Shown piece after piece: positions 32,672-44,011 of a stretch of 64,000 bases of DNA (positions are counted from its first letter, which is position 1; the number at the start of each line of letters is the position of its first letter). The translations under genes and the position numbers were made by a program. The notes under the pieces are model-generated. The model worked only from the letters and a program-made list of their open reading frames with translations, had not been told where the DNA came from and ran no database searches. Source of the DNA: Adineta ricciae (Eukaryota > Rotifera > Eurotatoria > Adinetida > Adinetidae); assembly GCA_905250025.1 (NCBI GenBank), contig CAJNOJ010000105.1, positions 124,001 through 188,000 on the forward strand, written 5' to 3'.

Positions 32672-35600
32672 ATGATGTTGAAAAATGTGTTTGCCGTTGT
32701 ATTGATAAACCTTTTGATTATTGTCAAAGTATCAGGTATCAAAATAGAGATGCATTTGATTGAAGAAACTCTTTATGAATGTTGTTTTAAGACGAACTGC
32801 AGTTATCGTCGGACAGAACTTGGGACCAAAATGGAATCACAGTTGCTGGAAATGCAAATGGAAGCGGTGGATCATCACTGCACTCTCTTAGTCAACCAAC
32901 AGGCATCGTAATTCTTGATGATGATGATGATGATGATGTGCTCTATGTCAGTGATTGTCTCAATGATCGTATTGTCGTTGTTCAACTTGGAGTCACAAAT
33001 GATGTGTTTACCATTGGGTCTGGATATGGTAGCGCTCCTACTGAATTCGCTCGTCCATCTGATGTGTTCATAATCGACGCAGCTTTATACATTAATGATG
33101 CTCAGAATTTACGAGTGAAAAGAACTTCATTGAATGGCTCGAATCCAACCATTGTTCTCAACTATACTGGTGCACTGAATTCACCTACTTTTTTATACGT
33201 TGATAAAAACAATGGCATTTATCTCAGCGAAACAAACGGCCATAGAATAGTCTATTTTCCTGTGAATTCATCGTATAGTTCCGTTGTTGCTGGCACAGGA
33301 ACGCCGGGAGCGAATACCAACCAGCTTTATACACCCTATGGATTTTTTGTTACCGATAATGGAACGCTCTATATTGCAGATAGTTTCAATCATCGAATAC
33401 TAAAATGGTTATCGGGAGCGTCATCAGGCACTGTAGTGGCCGGCAACGGCACAGCCGGGGCAAGTTTATCTCAACTTTCTGTTCCCACAGACGTCATTGT
33501 TGATGATAATGAGCAAATCTACATTTGTGAACATGGAAACTCGAGAATTACGCGATGGAAACCGAATTCACAATTTGGTGAATGTATTGCTGCGTGTACA
33601 GGAACATTCGGAGTTACAGCAACAGAACTATACAATCCAATTTCTTTAGCATTCGATAGATACGGTTCGATTTATGTCAGCGATTATGGAAATAATCGAG
33701 CTCAAAAATTTCAAATCGTTCTCCACAGTAAAATCATTTCGATTCTAATTTCATTCGTTCTTTGCTTTTGCTTTTCACTTAGATATTTCGTTCAACCAAC
33801 CTAAATTCTCCACTTGTACAACATGGAAATCTCATGCAACTACTAGTGTAAATCGAAGCTACGTTGGAACAACACCGTACAGTTTATTTATCGATACGAA
33901 CAATATGATATACGTCAGTGAATATGCTTATAGTCGTGTTCAAGTGTGGCTCGAAAATATCACAACACCGGCAAAAAATATATCTGGTGGCTTGAGTTAT
34001 CCGTATTCCGTATTTGTTACAGATAATGGTGATGTCTATGTTGACAATGGTGTATCTAACGATCGGGTAGACAAATGGACGATAAATAAAACAAGTAGCG
34101 TTCCTGCAATGTATGTTCAGAGCCGCTGTCGTGGTCTGTTTGTTGACATTTATGAGAACATTTACTGCTCTATGGATTTAGAGCATCGTGTTGTAAAACG
34201 ATGGTGTACCGATGGACCAAACGTCACAAAAACGATTGCTGGAAATGGAAGCGCTGGAGCATTGGCACATATGCTGAAAGGCCCAACTGGTATTTTTGTC
34301 GATGTAAATACGAATTTATATGTCGCAGATTGTTACAACAACCGCATTCAATTTTTCCTGTCTGGAAAACTAAATGCTACTACAATCGCGGGTAGTGGCG
34401 CACCAGCCACAATATCGCTGACGTGTCCGACCGATATTAAACTTGACGCGGATGGATATTTGTTTATTGTTGATAGTCAAAACAATCGAATAGTTCGATC
34501 GAGATCTCTTGGATTTGAATGCATTGTTGGATGTTCGAGCGGTGCTGGTTCCACATCGAACAAATTGAATCAACCGACGACTATCAGTTTCGACAGCTTT
34601 GGCAATTTATTCGTCACTGATCTGATAAATAATCGTGTACAAAAATTTCTATTGACCAACGAGAACTGTTGTAAGTCAGCTTGGTGTCTCTTTGTCTTCT
34701 GTAGGTTCTCCTATTCTTTCTTTAGCCGTCTCCTATAATCAACCGAAGTTTTGTCTCAATGCCAGTTGGAATTCGAATGCCACCACGTTTCTAGATTCGA
34801 AAGTAATTGGCTCTGAACCTCAAGATATTTTCATCGATACGAACGATACCGCCTACTTAGTCTCTCGAGTTTCAGGCGATATTTTCATCACATCCAAAGA
34901 CGGCAATAATACATTACTGCTGAATATATCAGTTGGTTCAAAAATACGATACAGTCTTTTCGTCGCAAATAACAAAGATGTTTACGTGGACGATGGTGCT
35001 GTTGATGGTAGTGTTGATAGATGGATATTCAATACGACGAGAGTTGTCACATCTATGAATGTCACAAGTTTGTGCTATGATTTATTCATTGACATAGATG
35101 ATGTCCTTTACTGTTCGAACGACAATCAACATCAGGTTGTGAAAACACTACTCGAGAGTAATTCGTCGACAGTGACCATTGCTGCTGGAAATGGTACACA
35201 AGGATCCGAATCAAATATGTTATTCTTTCCTAGAGGAATCTTTGTTGATATGAATAGGAATCTGTATGTCGCAGATTGCGGTAATAATCGAGTTCAAAAA
35301 TATAGTTCGAATCAGTTGAATGGCATAACAATTGTTGGCACTGGTTCAAATCATTCGACTATTCTTTCGTGTCCAGCCGGTATTGTACTCGATGAGAATG
35401 ATTATCTTTTTATCGTTGATTCAAACAACAATCGCATCATTGGCTCATCGTCAGATGGATTTCGATGTATAGTTGGTTGTTCAGCTGTGGCAGGTTCAGC
35501 AGCAGATGAACTAAACTCTCCACAGCAAATTAGCTTTGATAGTTATGGAAATCTTTTCGTCACTGATTCGGACAACGATCGTGTACAAAAATTTCTCCTC

Positions 35601-36377
35601 GATCCGAATTCTTGTGGTAAGATTAGCATATATTCAATAACCGTTTTAATCTTTCAATTTAGATAACACGGTGCTCTCGACGACTACCAAGCAGACGAGC
35701 TTGTATTCAACTGAACTTCCCACAACGGCATCTGTCTCAACCAGTACTATATGCGACATGCTTCGACCGTGTCAATATAATGGTTCGTGTTATGCTGGGA
35801 ATAATACACAGTATGGTTACATTTGTACATGTCTGTCAGACTTCAATGGTAGTGAATGTCAGTATGATCAACGCCTGTGCAAACCAAACACTTGTTGGAA
35901 CAATGGTTTGAAATAACTTTTTTTTCTTTTAATAAAAAGTTTGAAAGATTTTTCTTAGGCGTTTGTAATGAAACATCGAACAGTACGGTTTTGTGTTCCT
36001 GTCAAATGGGTTGGATGGGCATTTATTGCGAAGAAAAACTTGATTATTGTCAGAATGTCACATGTGAGAACAATGGCGTCTGTCGAAAATTATTGCTTGG
36101 TTATCGATGTGAATGTCTTGGTAACAGTTACTCCGGCCACCATTGCGAATTTACCGATGGAAAAACAGTTTTGTACCAGAGAATTGCCAAATCGTTTGCT
36201 TACATCGCAATAATTGCAATGAGTCTTGTCGCGTTGTTTGTTGTGTTTATGGACATATTGAAATATTGTTTTGGCATTGATCTAGCTGATAGAGATTTAC
36301 CACGAAGAAACAAAGTAAAGAAACGCAGAGCGCCTGTTATTCTCCGATTTGTATATATTGATTCAGTAAGATCATGA
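32672..36377 (+). CDS. NHL-repeat, EGF and transmembrane surface protein
   Basis: Six exons (32672-32735, 32792-33727, 33783-34670, 34726-35616, 35663-35905, 35959-36377) join in frame into 1146 codons. A signal peptide (MMLKNVFAVVLINLLIIVKV) leads into three consecutive ~300-residue NHL beta-propeller modules. Each module is rich in LYVADxxNNRVQKF-type strands and ends near a Cys pair, and each is encoded by one exon. A Thr/Ser stalk, about three EGF-like domains (CQYNGSCYAG ... CTCLSDFNGSEC), one TM helix and a short basic cytosolic tail follow. NHL propellers bind ligands or carry enzyme activity; here an extracellular adhesion or receptor role is inferred. The module-per-exon pattern points to internal duplication. 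Confidence 0.88.
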
Positions 36378-36696
36378 ACAATGGAGAAATTTGCCGAGAG
36401 CGCTTCGGAATAATCGAGTTCGTTGTTTGTTTGTACTCAGAATATAAAGTGACGTTGAATTGACTTTCTTTCTTTTTTGTATACGAAGAGAAGTCAGTTG
36501 AGCACACGTCACACGACTGTTTGCTTTTCATAAATAAACGGATCCGATTAGTCGTGTTAAAAGAAATTCGCTACTTTTTCTCGTATTGAAGAAGATTTGT
36601 TTCAATAGGGGAAAACTTGTCATTTATTACTACAAAAGAAAATCAGAAAACTGTATGAAAATCAAAAGTGCGAAGAAATTGCTATCGTCGAGTAAT

Positions 36697-36951
36697 TCAA
36701 TTTATTTCGTCATAATTCACCAGATATTCCAATCTTTTCCAAATCACGACTCCACCTTTATTATTCACTTCTTTCAAATCTTTGTTCGCAAGTCGAACCA
36801 AAGCTGAATATCCTTTGCCGGTCCATCCAGCTGGAAGAACTATGATATCTTTCGTGAACATTGGATGCGGCGCTATTCCCACATCGGATCGTTCGATATT
36901 ATATCCACCGACGACGAGTGTCACTGAATCACATCCATAAATGCCATCCAT
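36697..36951 (-). CDS. Small unknown protein or terminal exon
   Basis: 84 codons, starting MDGIYGCDSV and ending LEYLVNYDEIN. It has alternating hydrophobic residues typical of beta strands and a Gly-rich loop (PAGWTGKGYSAL). The frame is open about 20 bases upstream to a possible acceptor, so it could be the last exon of a longer gene whose first part I cannot place. I do not recognise the family. Confidence 0.35.
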   Translation of the reverse strand: MDGIYGCDSVTLVVGGYNIERSDVGIAPHPMFTKDIIVLPAGWTGKGYSALVRLANKDLKEVNNKGGVVIWKRLEYLVNYDEIN

Positions 36952-37443
36952 TGCAAATGATTATCTAAAACAAACCGCGACAGAATATTCAAAGTTCATC
37001 GAAATACATCAAGAACAACGATATGACAAAATTCGCCCAGTTTTTATAGTAACGAACACCGTTCGTTTTCTTCTGATGATAATGAAGATAGAACTAATGT
37101 TTACAAGAAAATAATACGCAATTTCTTCATCAAAACACACACAAAAGCCATTGATTTCAAGATCGTATGCGTAATACAACATCGAATATTTCATCTGTAA
37201 TTGACGCAATTGCCTTCAGATCGTAACAGATTATTTATCTGGACGATCTTCACTAGAACGATATCAATGTGAGAGATGGACTTGAACGAGTCGATGATGA
37301 TGATGATGAAATCAAAGAAGCAAGCAACAGTTGTTTTTTTTACATCATAGCGCGCGTTTATTGCTCTACCTTGATGAGAAAAGAAGATGCTGATGTCCTT
37401 CATCTGATGAAAAGTTTAACGAAGAAAAGCAACTGTGAATACA
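36952..37443. other. Intergenic region
   Basis: About 490 bases with a (GAT)n run near 37294-37311 and short chance frames. The LDLa-EGF-7TM gene ends at its right edge. I see nothing else. Confidence 0.4.
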
Positions 37444-40400
37444 TTAGACATGAAAACATCGTAGTAGTTTTTTTCGATATTCAAAAATGACTTTCTTGAA
37501 TTGCTTTTTGTAGAATGTCGATGGTAACACAAAGATGGCGAATGTCAACATCGGTGGAATCAGTGAGATGAAGTATCCAATTAAAAATACCCACGAGTCG
37601 TTGGCTGATTGCATACATTTTGTTATGAAAGAAATGATCACACGGGGTATTGCGAGAATCACTAATAGCAGTGGAGCGGTCAGCAGGTGTTTGTGTTCAC
37701 GAATTTGTTTGATTAGGAGTATGCGAAAACTTCGGTGAGCATGTACTTTCGCTTGTTGATAGGTTTTTTGTGTTATTAAGATAATCGTTGAGATCAGATT
37801 GATGATAAATGGACCGAAGAAATGGAAAATATACATTGCGGAGTTGAACGTTTGCAATGCACGAGGATATTTTGCAATACACCACACTCGTGTGTGCTTC
37901 TCATCTTCGTTTTCTTCTTCAATGAGTTCGCGAAAAAGAGCATCGTGTACCACAGTACCTATATTGATAATCAAAACAATGAAGATCATATGTTTAGCAA
38001 TCTGTCGACTTTTGATCTTGTTAAACGATGGACCTTTTATAGATGTAACAGCTCGTTCGATGGCAACGCATGCGTTGAACCATTGCTCAGCGTTGATGAG
38101 AACACGTAAAAGAAAGTCAGCCGAATGACATTGAACCAATAGAAATAATTTATTAGATAGAATATTCATTTGCGAAAGGATTAATGCCAAGAATTTCAGC
38201 GTAAAGGCAATCATGATAAATAGCGTCATTATAGATGAGGCGAAGAGATAAATTCCACAGCCAACTTCTTGGATAATTTTGCACCTAAATGTGAGGATTG
38301 AAAGTAAGCTATTGATGAAAATAATTGTTGCACATATGAACGATAATGCTAGACTGAATTTGAAAATGATTGATTGATGTGTCAAAGGAGTATTTGGTTG
38401 AATGTGATAACCGAGAATAGCATCAAGTGATAGGCCGAGTCCACTCGTGCCAAATTGGCATAATCCTCCAAAGTAGCATAATTGACAAACACATCGCGAA
38501 CGCATGGGACAATCGGGGTGATCTTGAAAGCAGCGAGCACCGTTTTGACATTCACTGGTTCCCGAACAGTCGTATGTCATGTTGTGTTGGAATTCGAAAC
38601 AATTGGCCAAACGTTTTTGATTGTATTTATAGCATAAACACATGTGAATATCATCGTAAAAACACGAGAGATTCAATGAATGATCTTGACAATGTAAATG
38701 AGAATACTTGATTTGATGAATGTAAGGTAATTGACGTAATGTTTTATTGAACAGTTCGTTGATATGAAAACAGCGATCGGATGGTTTAATTTGTTTTATT
38801 GTAGGTATATGTGATCGGAAAGTTTTGTCTACGGAAACAAGATAATATTGGTTTATATGAAGTTCAATAAACGCAATATGATATGATCTTGACCAGTATA
38901 TCTTCAATGGCGCCTCTTTTACTGGAGTTATGGCATAAGTACTTGCTCTCGCGTGAGTAGCGTAAAAGCCAACAGAGACGAAATGAATAATTACATCTCG
39001 AGATAAAGAAATTCCCTTGTCAAATGAAAGAAGTATCCTTCTATCTTGTTTGCGACATTCATCGCCAGAGTAACCTTTTGAACATATGCATTTGAATGTA
39101 GATGGCAGTTCGCTATAATCATTGCTGGGAATACATGTCCCATTGTTTTCACATGGCGAAGATTGGCAGACAGTACTTGTAAGAAGACATCGCGAACCGA
39201 ATTTTGGTAAAGGACAAACACATATTGACCGATTAGCAGCGCTTATGCCAACGCATTTTGAATCTTGCGCACATGAACAGTTATATTTAATCGCACAATC
39301 CGATCCTGTCCATCCTTCGTCACATTTACAAAAGCCGAAGTTTTCTTCACTGTTCATGTACTTGACACATTGGCCATGACGACATGCGTGTTTCGAGCAG
39401 TAATCAATATTGGCTTCACTTCGAGGAATATCAATAACGACTGGTACGTAATGAACGGGTAAAAACGGGAATTTTATCGGAAATAAGAAACTTCCTCGAT
39501 AAGTTAAAGAGAATCTTTCAAAGATATCCACATGTATTGAATAGCCCCTTGTTTGATTCTTTGGTCGAGTAGAATACAGTAAATAGAGACGATATTTTCT
39601 TTGACAATCTCGCACCGGTAGATAATTGATTTGTTCATACGAATGAACAATCCGTTGATAAGTGTTGTCAATAAGAGAAACCACTATGACAAAGGGCGTC
39701 TGACGAGAGTTTGATGACTCGCGAAATCGAGCAATGAAAATCAAACGTTGATTTTGGTATTGACATGCGTTTCCATAGAAATTCGGCGGACAGAGACACG
39801 CTGGTATCGAATTATTGCCATTCAACCAAACATGTATTTCCAGACCATGATGACAACGACCTTGATATTCACTCAAATAGGGTATTAACTGACTCTGTCG
39901 TCTCGATCTGACAAGCGGTTTTTTATTTTCGACCAGAGAGAAATATGTCAAGCTAAGTTGTCTTCGACTTTGTAAGTACGGGCATAATACTTCGTCTATC
40001 TCATTTCGTTGAGACGAAGACACAATTATATCAGCACAATGATCAGAGGACTCGCCCTCTTCCGAAACGACCACACAAAATTGTTCGTCATCTCCATGCA
40101 AACAATTGATTTTCCCATCACACCATTTTTCACTACTAACACAACTCGCGTTCGTTCCCATACAATAGAAATTATCTGGAAATTCAACTTCATAATCTTT
40201 TCGGCATAAATGTTGTTCATCAGTGCCACCAAAACAATGGACAACACCATCATTCGCTTTTTCGATGGGTAGACACATTGGCTTGTAATCATCCATTGAA
40301 ATGCATAGATGGTGATTTCGTGGGCAATTCATTAATCTTGAACGATTACAATGCAGTTCGTCTGCGCCATTTGGACAATTCCAATAGTCATTACAGTGTG

Positions 40401-42078
40401 TATATATACTGTTGCATTCCCAATATTCACAATCAGTTTCATCGGTATGATTCTTCCCGAAAATGGTAATTGGTAATAATTCGGTGAAACCATTACAAGT
40501 TGTTAGAAATGAAATGTTGTTTTTTAGATAATTTAGTATTTGCATATTTTCCTCGTATTGACTGAACGTTACACTACCAAATGGATCCTCATTACCAGGT
40601 GAAACTAAGACGCCGTTATCTAAGCGAGGACAACAAAGCGTACTCTTGTTAACATTGCAAATGTGAAAATACATACCTTTGATTGGCGGAACACATTGCC
40701 GATTATTTGATTGCTTGCAAAATGTTGAATTATAGAGAAATATTTGATGATATTTTCGAAGATTTTTATATATACTGGATAAATCCATATATACAACAAA
40801 AGTTCTTTTTGGATAGAAAAACCAAAGTTTAGAGAGACGTCTCGAACATGTTAAATTACCAATCATTATCTTTTTCTCACTAAAGTGATAAACGTCATGG
40901 TAAAGAGCGTTGTAACACATAAAAAACGCTAGATCATTCTTTGTGCCAAAGATCTCCGAAAAATTTTTATGATAGACAATATAAATATGGGTGAACAGCA
41001 ATGGAATTGTCGGGAGAAATACCGTTTCAGGGCATTCATTTTTAATAATATCCATACACGTTCTGTGATCACAAACCTGATTGCAAGTCAGGTTGCTATC
41101 TTCATAAATATGAACAAAACATTTGATTGCAGACAAACATTCATTCGAGACCGAACTGTCTTGATTAACAAACATGGCTTGTATTAACAAATATTTTCGT
41201 TTCTCATCACAAGAACTAGTGTACTCATTGTCTTTGCATACCATATCTTCACATTTAAATGACATAGGAATGAAGCCGCATAGATTATTGACATTGGTCG
41301 GTTTTCTTGTATCACTACCGTCACTACATTCGAAATCATGCGTAACTTGATCGGCACGGAATATTTTCGGTATACAGTGCCCATTCTGACATTGAAATTC
41401 ATCTTCATTGCATTTATTTAAATCAAGTTGCCAACAATTTTCTTCGTCAAAGTCACCGTTGAGACAATTCAGTACACCATCACATATTTCAGTCCAATCT
41501 AAGCAAACAGGATACGGTCCACGGTCACAATTCAGATGGACGTAACAAGTTAACGTAGTCGGGATATACTTATTCGCTTCATAAAATGCTTGAGCCAAAC
41601 GAGTAAACGATAGATATCCCGAACTTTCAAATTCCAACTGGTACTGACATTTCGGACCAAACCGTGGCCATGTACAATTATAAAAAACTTCATTCGCTAA
41701 AACTTGATCATTGTCCGCCAAGGATAGCTTATCCGAATATGACTGATATCGTTCGATAATGTCAATCGGAGTTGACCAGATATACAATTGCGAACTTGTG
41801 ACGTTTTGTTGATAAAGTTCGGCAAATGTGAAAGTTGAAGAAACATTAACGTTATCAATCGTCAAATTTGATGGTAATTCACTCAAACAAAATGTTGAGA
41901 GGCTACGAAAGGGGGGATTGTCTGCGTTTTCGATGAAACGTAAACAATTGTTCGAAATTGAATTTTTTTCACTGTCGTAATCCGTATGGTAAAGATTCAG
42001 TTGTGGTGCGCCATCGAGCGAATTTAGGGAAAGAAGAAAGAATAATAACGTTGTAAAACTCATTGTTTTGCAAAGCAA
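37444..42078 (-). CDS. Giant LDLa-EGF ectodomain 7TM receptor
   Basis: A single uninterrupted exon of 1544 codons. After a signal peptide (1-~23), LDL-receptor class A modules occur around residues 180-260 (CQNGHCIP ... CSDGSD) and again around 545-670 (CNDYWNCPNGADELHC, CDGKINCLHGDDEQFC). EGF-like domains follow (CLCPPNFYGNACQ, CKCDEGWTGSDC, CICSKGYSGDEC, CVCQLCYFGGLCQ), with beta-rich regions between. A family-A-like 7TM domain occupies about 1265-1530, with a basic cytosolic tail. This layout is known from expanded bdelloid and lophotrochozoan receptors. Ligand and G-protein coupling are unknown. A gene this long without introns, in a region where other genes have them, suggests retrocopy ancestry or intron loss. 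Confidence 0.88.
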   Translation of the reverse strand: MLCKTMSFTTLLFFLLSLNSLDGAPQLNLYHTDYDSEKNSISNNCLRFIENADNPPFRSLSTFCLSELPSNLTIDNVNVSSTFTFAELYQQNVTSSQLYIWSTPIDIIERYQSYSDKLSLADNDQVLANEVFYNCTWPRFGPKCQYQLEFESSGYLSFTRLAQAFYEANKYIPTTLTCYVHLNCDRGPYPVCLDWTEICDGVLNCLNGDFDEENCWQLDLNKCNEDEFQCQNGHCIPKIFRADQVTHDFECSDGSDTRKPTNVNNLCGFIPMSFKCEDMVCKDNEYTSSCDEKRKYLLIQAMFVNQDSSVSNECLSAIKCFVHIYEDSNLTCNQVCDHRTCMDIIKNECPETVFLPTIPLLFTHIYIVYHKNFSEIFGTKNDLAFFMCYNALYHDVYHFSEKKIMIGNLTCSRRLSKLWFFYPKRTFVVYMDLSSIYKNLRKYHQIFLYNSTFCKQSNNRQCVPPIKGMYFHICNVNKSTLCCPRLDNGVLVSPGNEDPFGSVTFSQYEENMQILNYLKNNISFLTTCNGFTELLPITIFGKNHTDETDCEYWECNSIYTHCNDYWNCPNGADELHCNRSRLMNCPRNHHLCISMDDYKPMCLPIEKANDGVVHCFGGTDEQHLCRKDYEVEFPDNFYCMGTNASCVSSEKWCDGKINCLHGDDEQFCVVVSEEGESSDHCADIIVSSSQRNEIDEVLCPYLQSRRQLSLTYFSLVENKKPLVRSRRQSQLIPYLSEYQGRCHHGLEIHVWLNGNNSIPACLCPPNFYGNACQYQNQRLIFIARFRESSNSRQTPFVIVVSLIDNTYQRIVHSYEQINYLPVRDCQRKYRLYLLYSTRPKNQTRGYSIHVDIFERFSLTYRGSFLFPIKFPFLPVHYVPVVIDIPRSEANIDYCSKHACRHGQCVKYMNSEENFGFCKCDEGWTGSDCAIKYNCSCAQDSKCVGISAANRSICVCPLPKFGSRCLLTSTVCQSSPCENNGTCIPSNDYSELPSTFKCICSKGYSGDECRKQDRRILLSFDKGISLSRDVIIHFVSVGFYATHARASTYAITPVKEAPLKIYWSRSYHIAFIELHINQYYLVSVDKTFRSHIPTIKQIKPSDRCFHINELFNKTLRQLPYIHQIKYSHLHCQDHSLNLSCFYDDIHMCLCYKYNQKRLANCFEFQHNMTYDCSGTSECQNGARCFQDHPDCPMRSRCVCQLCYFGGLCQFGTSGLGLSLDAILGYHIQPNTPLTHQSIIFKFSLALSFICATIIFINSLLSILTFRCKIIQEVGCGIYLFASSIMTLFIMIAFTLKFLALILSQMNILSNKLFLLVQCHSADFLLRVLINAEQWFNACVAIERAVTSIKGPSFNKIKSRQIAKHMIFIVLIINIGTVVHDALFRELIEEENEDEKHTRVWCIAKYPRALQTFNSAMYIFHFFGPFIINLISTIILITQKTYQQAKVHAHRSFRILLIKQIREHKHLLTAPLLLVILAIPRVIISFITKCMQSANDSWVFLIGYFISLIPPMLTFAIFVLPSTFYKKQFKKVIFEYRKKLLRCFHV

Positions 42079-42544
42079 ATGTCATGAAAATAGAAATAGT
42101 GCTGCGCTTTTTGTTTTCTCATTGAGAAGCACGACATATGCGAAAAGTTTGCTGACGGAAGCTACCTTATGCCGGTCATGATTTGCTGCTAACTGGCAAA
42201 CAGTTTAATCTCGTTTTCAAACATTCGTGACTATTCAGCGAGTGCAACAGAAGATTAATATAATTAACAGAATTAAATCGTACTTAATTAAGAAATAGAA
42301 CGCTTTGAATAGAATATTAAAGAGTGCAAAGCATTACCTTGACGATAAATAGAAATAAAATATTTTAACATAAAACCAAAGATTACAAGCGCGACAGAAC
42401 GAAAAGAAAAGGAAAAAACCTGTTGGCAATATAATTAGTAACACATTTATTTCTCGCCATTTCAATTAATTAGTGTAGCTTTTGATTACAAAGGTAAATT
42501 TCATTTAGAATAGTTCGATTTCCTTCACAACATATTTTTACGAT
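42079..42544. promoter_or_regulatory. Divergent intergenic region
   Basis: 466 AT-rich bases between the 7TM receptor (-) and the first small TM protein (+), presumably holding both promoters. No gene or repeat is seen. Confidence 0.4.
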
Positions 42545-43204
42545 ATGTTTTCGTTGTTCACATTGGCATATTCTCTATTCGTATTGTTAAAACTTTCATT
42601 ACCAACTGCTGCAAATAAATCTCATAGTTTTTGTGCAACAGAAGCTTGCGTCATTGGGCAATATGAGCAAAGCATCGTCAACGCCATAATGGTTCTTATC
42701 ATCTGCTCCATTCTCTGGTGCATATTAATGTTTTATATTTGTGTATTTACAAGCCAACAAAAATCTCGAACGAACGCAACATCTGCTAGTGTACATAATA
42801 GCATCGATTCAGCAACACAAAATGAAACACATGCGGATATGATGTTCGAATCGGGACAATGGATCAGTCGATATTTTCAGCGTGGCCAATGGCATAGATC
42901 GTATCTACATAAGATCGCTTTTGATATGAACCAGAATACTTTCGTCGGGTATGGTAATGATGATCTTGGACAATTTCGGACAATAGGATATATATCACTA
43001 ACGTCGTCGACTATAAATATGACGCAGACATACGTTCGTGTTCTTCACGATCAAAAGATTGACTTAAAACATGAACTGACGATTGAACTGCAATGGAATG
43101 GAGAACAACGCGTATTTGTAGGTAAATGGACGAGTGAGTCCGATGGATATGAAGGAAAAGGTTCATACGAACTGACAAAATTGCAGTATCAAATAGCAAA
43201 ATAA
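42545..43204 (+). CDS. Small TM protein with C-terminal beta-domain, tandem member 1
   Basis: 219 codons in one exon. It has a signal peptide, a short extracellular part with two cysteines, one TM helix (IMVLIICSILWCILMFYICVF), then a cytosolic region. The C-terminal ~115-residue domain begins SGQWISRYFQRGQWH and contains GNDDLGQF, a lipocalin-like beta-barrel pattern. The same domain forms the end of the next gene (43347), so the two are tandem paralogues. Function is unknown; binding of a small ligand at the inner membrane face is a guess. Confidence 0.7.
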   Translation: MFSLFTLAYSLFVLLKLSLPTAANKSHSFCATEACVIGQYEQSIVNAIMVLIICSILWCILMFYICVFTSQQKSRTNATSASVHNSIDSATQNETHADMMFESGQWISRYFQRGQWHRSYLHKIAFDMNQNTFVGYGNDDLGQFRTIGYISLTSSTINMTQTYVRVLHDQKIDLKHELTIELQWNGEQRVFVGKWTSESDGYEGKGSYELTKLQYQIAK

Positions 43205-43346
43205 AAATACGTTGTTGTTTTACTTTAGCGGTTTGTTTTTTTTCACACGTTGAAAGCGATACCAAGAATAATCAATGATATGATGCTAATTACCAATTTG
43301 TTTCTCTTTCTTTTTCCAAATGTCGTAGGCTGCTGATGCTTTTTTT

Positions 43347-43961
43347 TTGTATACAATGGTTCGTTATCTAATGCTGTTGGCTGTCTTGATTTTCTTTGCT
43401 GAAGTGACTACGGAAGATCAGAACGAGAGATCGTATGTGGCTAAATGTACAGCAAAACAGTGCGTTACACTAAAATGGATCGCTTACTCTCTGTGGATTG
43501 TTGTATTGGCTGTCTGTATCATTGATACTCTTAGTGTATGTGTTCTATTGCGTTATCGGCATGCCTTTCGACGAACAAATGAATCATCGAATAGATCGGA
43601 ACAGGAGTTGGCTGTTCCGCTAGCCGAGGAAAATATTTTCCAATCAGGACGATGGGTCAGCCGATATCATCAAGATGGGTCATGGTATAGTCCGCATTTT
43701 CAACAGATAAACTTCAGTGTGATACAAGATAGTTTGGAAGGCCATGGTGAAGACGACGTCGGGCGATTCAATATAATTGGTCACATTTCTAACGCTGCGC
43801 TTAAGATGAGCATGATCAAAAGATATCCATCCGAAGCTGACGGTTACGAAGTTAAGATTGATTTAGAATGGAACAGTCGGCAAAACGCATTTGTAGGAAA
43901 ATGGTTTGTTCACACAAACACATATCAAGACTCCGATCGGTTTGAACTAAAAAAAGTTTAG
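43347..43961 (+). CDS. Small TM protein with C-terminal beta-domain, tandem member 2
   Basis: 204 codons; a second in-frame Met at 43356 fits the signal peptide equally well. It has the same layout as 42545-43204: signal peptide, a CxxxxC ectodomain (CTAKQC), a TM helix, a cytosolic linker and a domain starting SGRWVSRYHQDGSW with GEDDVGRF. The C-terminal domains are clearly related but the N-terminal halves have diverged, so the duplication is old. It ends ~50 bp before the lipase gene of copy B (convergent). Confidence 0.7.
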   Translation: MYTMVRYLMLLAVLIFFAEVTTEDQNERSYVAKCTAKQCVTLKWIAYSLWIVVLAVCIIDTLSVCVLLRYRHAFRRTNESSNRSEQELAVPLAEENIFQSGRWVSRYHQDGSWYSPHFQQINFSVIQDSLEGHGEDDVGRFNIIGHISNAALKMSMIKRYPSEADGYEVKIDLEWNSRQNAFVGKWFVHTNTYQDSDRFELKKV

Positions 43962-44011
43962 GCTATGAAAAATGACATTCAATGAGGCGAAGACAATCAT
44001 TCTCTCAAGTG

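Noticed and set aside
37535-41187. Several 60-110 codon plus-strand frames
   Set aside because: All are antisense to the 1544-codon receptor gene.
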